From Pelargonium nanum (Eukaryota; Streptophyta; Magnoliopsida; Geraniales; Geraniaceae): a DNA stretch of 21,211 nt. This document shows positions 1 through 12,000 of this stretch, piece by piece. The translations under genes and the position numbers were made by a program. Every line of letters begins with the position of its first letter. Position 1 is the stretch's first letter. The stretch covers positions 1 through 21,211 of the forward strand of contig JAYMTF010001806.1 in the NCBI GenBank assembly GCA_036897485.1, given 5' to 3'. The notes under the pieces are model-generated. The model had not been told where the DNA came from, ran no database searches, and was given only the letters and a program-made list of their open reading frames with translations.

Positions 1-485
1 TTGGTTAAAAAAAGTTTAGGGACCAAATTGGGTCAAAACATCAAAGTTCGGAGACCAAATTGAGTCTTTTACCTTTTTGTTTTTGTTTTTTTTCCTTAGC
101 TAACAACATAATTTTTGTAAAGAGGAAAAAAAGACAAAATAATATAAATATTTCCCATACACGTTACGTCGTGTGTACATTTCTATCAGTACGACAATAT
201 CACGAACTGAATTGCGGGTTCACGACGCCGTCTCGCAAGCAAGAGAACAAACTAATAAAGAGGTAGGTAATATACTTTTTTTTTTTTAAAGTGGCTAATA
301 TCTATTTTGAATAAACATCATAGACGTTTTCTAGTCAAGATGAACTTTATTTTCCAAATCATTGTAACTTTCTCAATGTTTATCTAATGAGTTATTTACA
401 CATAATACACAATTAGCTCTTACGGGGGACCATGAAACCTTTTAAGAACATAGGCCACATGAACTAGCCCACTAGCTCTTGAAAA
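1..485. other. Upstream non-coding DNA with a degenerate dispersed-repeat fragment at the left edge
   Basis: No gene is visible here. The first about 70 bases contain two versions of a phrase resembling GACCAAATTG (about 21-30 and 52-61), in a style common in degenerate plant transposon or LTR remnants. This is a resemblance only; no termini or target-site duplication can be seen. The rest is AT-rich. The short frames that cross it are low-complexity, start at non-conserved positions and match nothing I recognise. It probably holds distal promoter sequence for the PRP40C-type gene to the right. Confidence 0.4.
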
Positions 486-532
486 GGCCCAATCACGTGA
501 CAACCACGTGCAAGTCACGTGCCAATCACGCG
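486..532 (+). promoter_or_regulatory. Promoter module: GGCCCA element plus 11-bp-phased G-box array
   Basis: A GGCCCA motif (486-491, site II/UP1-like) is followed by CACGTG at 494-499, 505-510 and 516-521, and a degenerate CACGCG at 527-532. The four hexamers start exactly 11 bp apart, so they would sit on nearly the same face of the helix. CACGTG is the core G-box bound by plant bHLH and bZIP factors. The array lies about 360 bp upstream of the PRP40C start codon and just before the inferred leader, which fits a proximal promoter. The motifs and spacing are seen directly; factor binding is inferred. Confidence 0.7.
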
Positions 533-559
533 GCACACTAGAAAATTGATCGTTAACTA

Positions 560-890
560 CTCACTCGCACATTCGTCTTCTTCTCCGCGAGAGACACACA
601 GAGCCTAAGGTCTCACCAATACCGTACCGTTTCAGGGATTTAGGGCAAAACCCGCCAGGATTTGCAAAAATTCGAAAAACCCTAGCGATTTTTGCCTCTC
701 GATCCACCCCCAAATCGAGAACTTGCGTATCATCCTCCATCTCCACCTCGCAGGTTCGCTTCTACTTGTCGCCATTTATGATTACAATTTTGAAATCAAT
801 CAATCACTATGTGCTTTTCACCGTTTCGATTGTTTTGAGCTTTTGAACATTTTGTTGTTGATAATTTGTTGCAGGTAAGGTTAATTAACA
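560..890 (+). other. 5' UTR of the PRP40C-type gene, with one leader intron
   Basis: Inferred leader. A first non-coding exon of uncertain start (about 560) ends at 753, where CAG meets GT. A 121-base intron (754-874) ends in TTGCAG, and exon 2 begins 16 bases before the ATG at 891. The first exon contains the telo-box AAACCCTAG (677-685), common in leaders and promoters of plant housekeeping and translation-related genes. No TATA box is obvious. The transcription start is a guess; the intron borders are read from consensus only. Confidence 0.55.
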
Positions 891-3800
891 ATGGCGACCC
901 AAGCGTCTGGTGCAGCAGCAACTGATTCTTCGGCCGCCCATGCTCCTGGATATGGCGGTCCGCAGCCTTCGTTCTCTTATGGAAGTGCTCAATCGCAGCA
1001 GCAGCAGCAGCTACAGCCAGCAGCTGGTTCTGTGAGTACAGCATTTTGCGAGTGAAGTTTGTGTTTTTGATTGAAATGGTGTTTGATTGAGTGTTTTTTT
1101 GGTTATTGTTGTAATGCAGGCTATGCAATCGCAGCAGCCACCGCAGGCGTCTCCGGTGGGCCCTTCTTTCTCGTACAACATTTCGCAGCCTACTGTTGGT
1201 TTCCAGGGCAACCAGCAGTTTCAACCTAGTATGGTAAGTGCCAGTTTTGTGGTGGGGTGTGTCTACTTTGGAGTAGCTAAGCAATGTGATATATTTGACT
1301 ATGACTAGGAAAACTTGTTTATGACCTATATGCTCTTGAAATAAGTTTTATGACCTTTTTAGTTTGACTCCTTAAAGCCAAAGAGCAAACTTAAAATTGT
1401 GTCAATGAGTGAAGTTTTAGAGAATCTTTTCTTTTACTTTTCTCTTTGTCACGGTGCCACCTCAGCTTTAATCTAGCTCGCTGTCATAGGCATATTATTT
1501 TTTCTCTTAAGAGTTGGAAGCCATGTCAAAGCTTATGAATTGAATGTAGTTATGAAGTGAGCTATTAAGAGTTGGATGTTTCTGTTTTTCTGTATATCCC
1601 AGCATGTTGCTCCTGCTCACACACTGATGAGTCAGAACACTCCTCCATCCACTGCAGCATCCTCACAATCTCCATCTCATATGCGGGTCACACATCCTAA
1701 TTCATATGCACCTGCAAAGAGCATGCCTCCCCCCGCACCTATTCTGACAGGAGCCTCATCAACATCATCTAGTTTTTCATTTAATGGGAACCCTCAATTT
1801 ATGCAGAAAGATCAGTCCTTCAAAATTGTAAGCTTGATAAATTGGATTGTATTTTTCATGCATATCATAATAGATATAATGATAAAAGAGTGAAAGTGTG
1901 GGTTATACATGCTGAATCAGAGTTCATGATCTGAATTTGAAGGCCGCTTTAGGTTTCTTAAATGGTCATTACTGCCATGGTACTGCGATTTGGAATTTAA
2001 GCTAGTGTTCGTCATGAGGTTTGACCGTTTGAGTTATTGTATTCATTGTCATAAATGGAAGTTCATTAAATTTTGGGAAGTTAAATCACAGAGTTCAGTT
2101 AGATTCCTGCACATGCTCCAACACCTTCTGCACCTACTAACATCATTTCTGCAATGAGCAGATATGCATCTATGTAGCATTATTTCCATACAGTTATTTA
2201 TAATGAACCCGTTCTTGAAATGTGAAAGTCAGTCCAATTGTTAAGATCACATGCGCTTTCACATCTTAACTACCAAAAAATATCTATATTGGGGAATGAC
2301 AAACACGCCAGGACAGTAAGTAGAGTAGTTGCGCAGCTTTTTGTTGTCATAGCTGTTTGTGCCTGTTTTAGGACTATAGCTTCATGTATTTCACATATAG
2401 TTTTAATCGAGATTGATGATAATCACCATTGTGCTATTTTGCTAATAAAATAAAAGTATTCAAGTATACCTCTATTATTTGTTATGGCCCCTACTTATGG
2501 TTGATTTTTATTTATTACCGATGATTAATTCTTAAGGCCCTCTCAAATTAAGGTGCTGGTTACTATCTTACGTTTCAACTCTTCTTCATCTAAGAGTTTT
2601 GTTAATTTATGCAATTTAGTCTGAATTTATGATGGATTTGCAATTGACATGTTAATATCTTATGTTTCAACTCATCTTCATCTAAGAGTTTTGTTAATTT
2701 ATGCAATTTAGTCTGAGTTTATGAGCTAAAGGATTTGTAATTGACATACTTGTTTAATGGAGGGTAAGATCTAACTCTTCTTATCTATTAATGACTGCAG
2801 AACACCTCAACTGCAGTTGCGCAAGGTGCTACTACTTCGTCTTTTATGCCAACTTTCTCTCATCCAGTTCCAATGCCTGCTCATACCTCTCAGATGACTA
2901 CAATGTCTCCTTCTGCTCCTAACCTGGGCCCAGCCACCTCGTTGGTGACTACTGCCCAGTCTTTTTCTGTGCCTCCTGGAATGCCTGGAACTCCTGGCAT
3001 ACCTGGACCCCCAGGGCTAGCGGCATCTGCACCAATATCCTCTAATCTTACTGTTTCATCACCAGCCACAGAGTCTTCCTCTTCTACAGCCCTGAGACCC
3101 AGTTTGCTAACTACTGCCCAATTAAATCCAGCTGTTCAGCAGCAATTATACCCTCAATATCCTTCTTTGCCTTCCATGAATCCTTTCACTCAGGGATCTT
3201 GGTTGCAGCCCCCACAGTTGGGTGGTGTTCCAAGGCCGCCTTTTCTGCCATATCCCTCTGCCTATCCTGGTTCTTATCCAATGCCTGCACGCGGAATGCC
3301 ACTTCCTTCTGTTCCATTACCTGATTCCCAACCTCCTGGTGTCACTCCTGTGGGATCTGCCGGTGCACTTCACATGTCATCTGCCTCTTCTGGTCATCAA
3401 TTGGCAAGCAGTTCGACAGTGCAGACAGAAGTGACTCCTCCAGGAACTGGTATGTTCAAGAGTACTGATACTTTAGAGTTGTTTTACCTTGATCAATGTG
3501 GTTGAGTTCTTTGTTCTTTTCCCAAGCAAATTGTGCTTTTGCAGATAATGGTAAACAGTACACCAAAGATGAAACTGCTGTCAGTGAACGACTGGATGCC
3601 TGGACCGCACACAAGACTGATACAGGAGTTGTCTACTATTATAATGCTTTAACAGGGGTGTCAACTTATGAGAAACCTCCTGGCTTTAAAGGCGAGGTAT
3701 TTACAGTTATTTAAATATTGGATATTTTTGTTTTACCTTGTGTAATTGTTTGTGGATGTTACTCCTGATGTATCTGACTGGAATACCTTAATTTCCTTAT

Positions 3801-6800
3801 GATGATTATATGTATTATCCCTGCACCATATTACCATGTGGAGTTTTATATCCAATTAGGTCGGAATTGAATCCCTGCCATTTTCCCAAAACATTTTATT
3901 TGCACTGTGGTCTAAAAACATTATACTCAAGGAAATGGTGGATTGATAGTGTCGTATCTTCTTGATACCTCTTGGTTCATCATTAACCAAGTGGCAAAAT
4001 GGTTTAACATAGGAATGGGTCTTGAGGGTAGGTTGGATGTTTTATTTTAACTGGAAGTTTTGGCATTTTTTTTAATTCTAGGCTGAAAGCCCTCTGTTGA
4101 CTCCATATTGCAAGTTGTATTGGGTAGTCTTAGTGTGAGCACTTGAAGTTTGATTTAATTTTCATTCTAGTTCTAGATTAATTTGTCCTTCATTAGCAGT
4201 AACTTGTTGATATTTCATTAATGCTCAAACCAACTTCAGTAAATAGTTTTTCATGTGGAGAATGTCAATAGTTTTGCTATAAGATTCATGTAGCAGACCC
4301 CATCACACTCTGGGTAAAGACTTTGCTGCTGCTTCTGCTGTATGCTCGAACCAACTTCATTAAATTGCATGATAATTATTTTGGACTTTCTTATTTCGTG
4401 CTTTGAAATGATTCTCAGTCTTCCTCTTTTGAGCCCTAGGCAAAAGAGATTGTTACAGACTTCAAAAATGGATTGGTTTACATATCTATGAGCCTATCTC
4501 TTCAATCTTCAAGTAGATTATCTTTAGGAATGATTTTTATAATGTTATCATTTTCAACTTTCCTTGCTATTTGCCATTAAAACTGATTATATTGTGTTAC
4601 CTCATTATTTATTATTTTCTTGTTCCAAATGGATGCAGGCTGAAAGAGTCACAGCAGCACCAACTTCAGTTTCAGTGTAAGTTCTGTACCTTTTAGGGCT
4701 TAATATGTGGTTACTAAATCTGCTTTTATGGAGAAACCGGAGGTTATGCAACTTACCATGTATTTTTTTCTTCTGGTTTCGTATATATATTTTTCTTGTT
4801 ATACATATTTAAGACTCTATATCTGTTTATTGCTGAAAAGCTACTGGATAGTACTCGCCGTTCATACCCTGTTTAGTTTCGGGCATTTGGGCTTATACAA
4901 AACCTTTTTCAAGATTCCTCACACTCTGAGCTGTCTGCTCAGGGCCAGTTGCATCCCTAGCATTGGTGAGATCTCTAGCTATAACAGCCTTCTGATTTCT
5001 GAAATTCCTTTGAACAGTTGGGTCTGTACCAAGTTGACTAGCCCTACGTTTGTTGAACCAGTCTGACTGGTGATATCAGAGTTACTAAACAAATACGTTG
5101 TGGTTTTTTTGTCCCTCTGCCCCCTTCAGTACATTTTATTTTCTTAGTCTGTCTTCTACATTTTATCTGTTTGAAAATATTCTTGCCTTTGGTCTTTTGA
5201 CTATTTAAATTGGTGTTATTTCTCTTCTGAAGCATTGCTGAAAACAGTTCCTTCTTTAACTGTGACACGGTAACTTTCTTTGCAGAGAGAACTTGGTTAG
5301 TACTGATTGGGCTTTGGTTACCACAAATGACGGCAAGAAGTTTTACTACAACAACAAAACCAAGGTATGGCATTGCATGTGATGCAATATCTATTATGTG
5401 GTACGGTATTAGTGTAATGAAGTTATTTTTGTTCAGTTGATCTTGTTGCAAGATGTTCTTGTATATCTCTGTTGTGTACAATGCATGGGATATGACATCA
5501 TGAAAGTGACATTTTTTTTCAGGTAAAAATTTGAGTATATGAAAGCATCTATTGTATGTAGATGTCTACAAACTTGCAATGAATTGAAATATTAAAAGTG
5601 ACATGTCTCTATAGCTAGTGGAATAAACTCTTTTATGAGTTTTTTCTTGGTGTTTTGGGGTCAGTTTGAGACAGAAACACTTATAAAGCTATTTAGTTTG
5701 AATTCATGTATTGATGAGCAAAACTTATGCTGTAAAGAACCAGGAACTCTCTGCTTGTTTTGTTTTCTTTGAACTTGGATTGTATCCTCTTATAAAGAGA
5801 ACTATCAACTGTCAAGAACCAATTTAGTTGTTTGTTTACTAGTTACATCTTGTCAGTTCAACTTTCTCCCCCTAGATAGTTCGGTATGGAAACTTTCAAA
5901 GTGTACATAGATCACGGCCTGTTTTTGTCAATGCAAAGTGATTACTCTTTCACGGAAGTTTAAACTCTTGTTGACGATTCATAACTATAGGTGGTCACTT
6001 ACAATATGCACAGTTTACCTGTTGTATGCATGTTTTAATATCAACATCCTCTCTTCTTTTTGTCCAATCAGCTAAGCAGCTGGCAGATGCCAAGTGAGGT
6101 GGCAGAATTGAAAAAACAGCAGGAGGGAGAAGTATTGAAGGAACATTCAATGCCTGTGTCCAATACTAATGTATTAGCTGAAAAGGGAACTACTTCGGTT
6201 AGTATGAATGCTCCCATTATTAACACAGGGGGTCGAGATGCCATAGCTTTGAGAACCTCAAGTTTGCCTGGTTCATCATCCGCATTAGATTTGATAAAAA
6301 AGAAACTACAAGATTCTGGAGCTCCTGTTGCTCCATCAGTTCCAGCTTTATCTGGAACAACAGGTTCAGAATTAAATGGCTCAAGAGCTGTTGAGGCTAC
6401 AGTCAAGGGTTTGCACACTGAGAACAGCAAAGATAAGCTAAGAGATGCCAATGGAGATGGTAATATGTCCGACTCTTCATCAGATTCAGAGGACGCAGAC
6501 AGTGGGCCAACAAAAGAAGAGTGCATCATACAATTTAAAGTAACTTCATTTCTTTTGTTTAATTCGAAGTTCTTTAACTTAAATGAGCCATGTATCTTCA
6601 TTATCTCCTGTTCACTTATAGTATATTTTGTTAGCTATGCTTATGTATGGTATAATTGTTATTTGTGTCATAACATTGAAATATATCTATTCTTGTCCCA
6701 TTAATGCATTGCCCCCAAGACCCTTTTCAGCTCTTTTTGTAATAATACAAGTGCTATCTTTTCCCTGGACATTAGGATAATGTTCTCCATTTTTTTTATA

Positions 6801-9033
6801 TTCCAAATTTCATCCTTATGCTTACTCATGATGATTTCAACCCCTCATATTGTTGAATTAGTTTCTGTGCTACTTGTCTTGTTCCTTCTTGATGCTCTAA
6901 ACGTGCCTATTGAGGAATATTATTGCTCTGGCGTTCATTTGTTTATTACCTCATTGATTTTCTAGGAGATGCTTAAGGAACGAGGAGTGGCGCCATTCTC
7001 AAAATGGGAGAAGGAACTGCCGAAGATAGTGTTTGATCCCCGCTTTAAGGTTTGTTGAGTCTAAAGATAAATTACTTTCTACGGGATTTTTGGGCCCTTC
7101 CTACAACTGGAACTTCTTAGAACAGGTTTGTAGAAGTTTTGTGACAGGATGGAGTTATTTATGTTTGTTTAATGAACCACCTTTTGTCAACTATCATTTA
7201 TTGGACAGTTTTTTTCTTGTGATATATTGGTTTAGTTTGTAACCTATGCTGCCCTTTTTTTTAATCTATAAAAGGCAGCATTCTTTGATTGTGTTCAGAT
7301 TTTAAAAGTAAAACATATGATTTGGAAAGTTGGGTTACTCTGTCTCCTTGACTAAAACGTATCTTGAGCTTTCTAATCAGTTTCGCAGTAGTTAGCATGC
7401 CGTTTTTCTAGGTTGAAGAATGTAATCCAATAGAAACATAGAGAAAACATACACAGAACAAATACTTTTTTGTTGTTGTTAGTCCCTCTTCTCTCCTGCT
7501 TTGTGAATTTTAAGCGAAATATATGCTTTATTTATTTATTATTATTATATTATTTTTTAGGTTATACTGTAAGTTCCTTTTGGTAAACAATATTGGTAAT
7601 GTGAAGTCAGTTGGAACATATTAGCTATGTGTTATCCTGAACCTTCATTAAATTCTTTTTATGGATCTTAGATCATGCTTTATGTACAAATGGTAGTCAT
7701 TGGTATATGTAGGGAGGTAATCAAGGGCAAAGAACTTTAGTTCAACCTCTAGATTCTCCTTATAGCTATCACTTTGTAACTACAATATTTTTTTCTTGTA
7801 TCTTTGAAAGTTCACATATCTATTCTTTGACAATTCTAGTTGCTACCAGCTTATTCCCCTATATTTATATTTCACTAAAATATGTATTATTATCATTATC
7901 CATACAGCCCTTTTGCAGTGTTCTGCCGTCCATTCCATTTCATAGCATTAATCTCTTCAGGTTAATATGTACATAGTCTGTTTGCTCTTTTCTCACTGTG
8001 AAAAGTTTATCCTCTTCAGGCTATTCCCAGTTATTCAGCTAGGAGGTCCATTTTTGAGCACTATGTGAAGACACGTGCTGAGGAGGAACGCAAAGAAAAA
8101 CGAGCAGCTCAAAAAGCTGCAATAGAGAGATTCAAGCAGTTACTGGATGAAGCACAGGAGGTTTCACACATTGCCCTGAAATAAAGTGCCTTCTATTTCT
8201 GGCCATTTTTTATTTATCAAATCCTTTTGGCTTATTAACAATGTCTTATTTTCCAGGATATTGATCACAACACAAACTACCAAACCTTCCGAAAGAAGTG
8301 GGGTAATGATCCACGGTTTGAGACCCTGGATCGCAAAGATCGAGAGCTTTTGTTAAATGAAAGGTATGACTTGAAAGTAGAATATATCTTGAGCTCATTA
8401 TTGTATTTGTTGCTGTGCCCTTTTAGCTTATCATGAAGTAGAATAGTTTATGACTTTGTATGGGTACCATTTAGATGCTGTTGAGTCTTATTTACCCAAT
8501 AATGATGGTAATAGTGTTGTTAAGATATTACAATGCCTAGTTGGACAATCTATTATCTGCTTCAGACCTTGGGGGCTGCTAGTAGTCTTGGTCTCTTGAA
8601 GATGCCTATTTGACCTGGCACTGTGTTTGTTATTACCCATGCAAGTATTGGGTCATGGAGATCATCCAGCATGGAATGGACTAATACATGTGATCAGACA
8701 TGTTATGTTGAGTGAACCTTAGATGCAAAGATCATAATGATTTAATTTATCATAAGATACAAAGATGCTAAGCGAGGAAAATATCCAGATTTACTGTTCC
8801 GTTTTACTATTCTATATAGTGAAAGACTATATTGTCGTTAATCCCAGAAAATCAGATATGTATTTTCACATGTTAATGCTTATTGTTCTATATTTTTAAT
8901 CAAAAGTCTATCCTGTGAGCTACGTAAGCTTTTCTCATAATATAAGGGTAAAGTGTGAAAACATTTTTGTGGAATGCTGACAACCGTAAGGCAAATGTTT
9001 GCAGACCTATCATGTTTAGGAAATAGAATAGAA

Positions 9034-9076
<43 letters not shown>

Positions 9077-12000
9077 GATGTTTTCCTCTTGATTGGAGGT
9101 GCCTAGAAGGTTCTATTTACTTTATTGGTTAGTGGTTGATTTTTAACATGTTTACATATTCGAAGGTCCAGATTGTGTCTTTTGGACATATGATGTTTTA
9201 GACTCAACTGAGCTATTACATTTCCATATAATTTAATTTTAACTGGATTCTTATTGATAACCCTTGAAAGCATATGAGTCAGCAAGTAATAGGCTATTGT
9301 GAATTCACTTTTGGGTGTGTCCTTAAGCTCCTGATCGCCTTGAATTTTCTACGCATATCTATTTGTATTGTATGGTGTCATACTTATGAAATGGCTAGTA
9401 AAGGCATCTACATCACTTGCAGGGTCCTTCCCTTGAAGAGAGCAGTTGAAGACAAGGTTCGAGCAGAACGTGCAGCAGCCGCTGCTAGTTTCAAGTCCAT
9501 GCTTAAAGAAAAGGGAGATGTAAATGTTAATTCCCGTTGGTCCAGGGTAGGTACAATGTATGTCATATGTAATCAATTTCTTATATAAAAAAAATTGCAT
9601 ATCTACTGATTCTGGTATGGTTATATTTTCTGTCTGCATTCTGGCTGTAATTTTTTTTACCTTGTTGAAAAAAATTGTCTTAGAAGTATGGGCTTATATG
9701 CACTATTTTGTTGAGGGAAGAAGTTATTTTGAGTAAATAAAAGCCTGTTTAGTTATAGAGTATTTCCTCCAGTTTTCCAGAAAACTGGAAAACTAGAAAA
9801 CTTGTTTAGTTGCACAGTAATGGAAAACTGTTTTCCAGTTCTCCAAAGTTGCTTGAAAATGGAAAACCTTTTTTTTTATTAGTTTTCCAAATAGAAAACT
9901 AAACGGGCTCTAAGGATTTCAGCAAAGTTATTGTATATTGCTTTCATGAATTGTAAGTAATATTCGCCGGTGGATTTTTTGACGAACATGCATTAAATTG
10001 GCTTAAATAGTCACTTGCTAGAAGAGTGCATATTGAGTTGATTCAGCCTTACATGATTTGTTCTCTGCATTCTTATGGGAGTTTAAGCCTATGGGGACAT
10101 GCAATTTTATATTAGCTGTCTGTAACTAAAGGCAAAATTATATTCATAGACTATGACAAAGCGGGTAAGTCTGGCTGACAGACTCACAATAAATTACGGA
10201 TAGGTGAAAGACGGGACAGTGAACATAGTGATATTATCAATTGAAATTTATAATGCAATCATAGATTCACTTTCTTCTGTTATGGTTAGGTGAAAGATGG
10301 TCTAAGGAATGATCCAAGATATAAACTAGTGAAGCATGAAGATAGGGAAGTTTTATTCAATGAGTATGTATCTGAACTGAAAGCTGTAGAGCAGGAAGCA
10401 GAACAAGAGGCAAAAACCAAAAGGGACGAGCAGGTAGATAATTGCCCACTCTCTATCTCAATCTTTTTTTTTTCGTGATTTCCTCTATTTTTCAATGCTT
10501 TGATTTGGATCTCATGCGATATGCGAATTGTTGAGTATTGTATTGAAACATTTGTTTTCCTGGCATATAAATGAAAATTATTGGTTAGCTGTAGCCGCAT
10601 TTTTTCTACTTTTAATATGTGGCTGATCAAAATGAATATCATGCAATTGCTTTTGTGATGAGTATGTGTTTTTGTTGCTTAAGAATTCCTAATTGGTTGG
10701 TCATATATGGCTACGCTTTTCTTTTGGTAAATGTATGAGTTGTTTTCATGAATTGAATCATAAACTTTGCTTGTATTATTTCCAACTTTTCATCTTTTTA
10801 TATTTTTTTGGTACTGTTTCACATAATCTGCGTATTAATATGTTCTGGTATTTATGTAATATTTTTTATGCGCATAGTCAAGAGTAGCGGGTATATATAT
10901 GTGGACATCAAGGATAGGTAAAACAGGATAATCAAGAGTAGCGTCCTCTAACTGAGATGTATTTCATTTTTTAGGAAAGTTTGGGAGTTATACTGTGGAA
11001 AACTAGTAAACAGAGTTTAGAAATTTCAAAATCCTTGAATCTGGAAAGGCTCTTAACCTGCATGACTGTGTTCATGTAATGATGTCTTTTATGTAATCCT
11101 GTGTATAGAAAAGTTAAGTGTTTGATAAGAATTTGGACTATGAAATTAATGATGCGGAGTACGAAAATAAATGTGTTATTAATGATTGAGGGTACTAACA
11201 GTTATCTGTAATTGTGCTTGATATTTAATCCATTCCTTTGTTATGGTTGTTTGAATGGTTTTGTTGATTATTGCTTATGATGAATTTCAGGAGAAGCTGA
11301 AGGAACGGGAACGTGAATTGCGCAAACGGAAGGAAAGAGAAGAACACGAAATGGAGAGGGTGCGATTGAAAGTTCGCAGAAAGGAGGCAGTTTCATCTTT
11401 CCAAGCTTTACTGATGGAAACAATTAAAGACCCTCAGGTACTCATCTTTTGATACACTTCTTTGTATCATATGGGGAATTTAGTCGAAACATTTCGTGAT
11501 TAATTGGTGTAGCTGCTACTAGCAGCTCTATGAACTTTCACCCTTCTCAATCAGTAATAGAATTCCAATAAATCTTATTATTTTGTTGAAGCCAGTTGAT
11601 CTTGAAGTTGTGTAATTATAAGCAAATTTTCTTGTCTGCCGCATTCAGGGATTAATGTCACCAATGATACACAAACTTTGGTCGAACACCTAATTTGGTA
11701 CAAAAACTTTGAAAAACTTGATCCTGCTTTACCCACCTAACCCGTTGTGTAACTTAATGGCTTGTGCAACACATCTAAGGGTAAAATAGTAATTTGTTCG
11801 TGTCGCGTCAGTGATGACTCGAACCATTTGTATCGGGTCATGTAATTTTGAACTCAGTTATTTAAATGTGTTGAGCATGTCTTGTCAACCTGCTCATAAA
11901 ATAGGTCGAGTTCATGTCATGGGTTGACTTATTTAACATAATACTAAACTTTCAACATGACACGTATACAACCCGTTTGCACGAATTGCTATCTCTACTA

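Noticed and set aside
796..1284. 162-codon minus-strand open frame
   Set aside because: It crosses the PRP40C start exon, a leader intron and exon 2 on the opposite strand, has a low-complexity composition and no recognisable domain. It is a shadow of the coding strand's CAG- and Ser-rich codons.
4707..5066. 119-codon plus-strand frame with hydrophobic stretches
   Set aside because: It is within the intron 4677-5285 and owes its hydrophobic look to T-rich intron sequence. No conserved start or domain.
5044..5481. 145-codon minus-strand open frame
   Set aside because: Antisense to intron sequence and to the WW2 exon; Lys/Asn-rich from A/T composition; no domain.
6068..6601. 177-codon minus-strand open frame
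   Set aside because: It lies antisense to the 468-nt PRP40C exon 6072-6539, which is supported by frame-preserving splices and WW2 continuity. No family resemblance on the minus strand.
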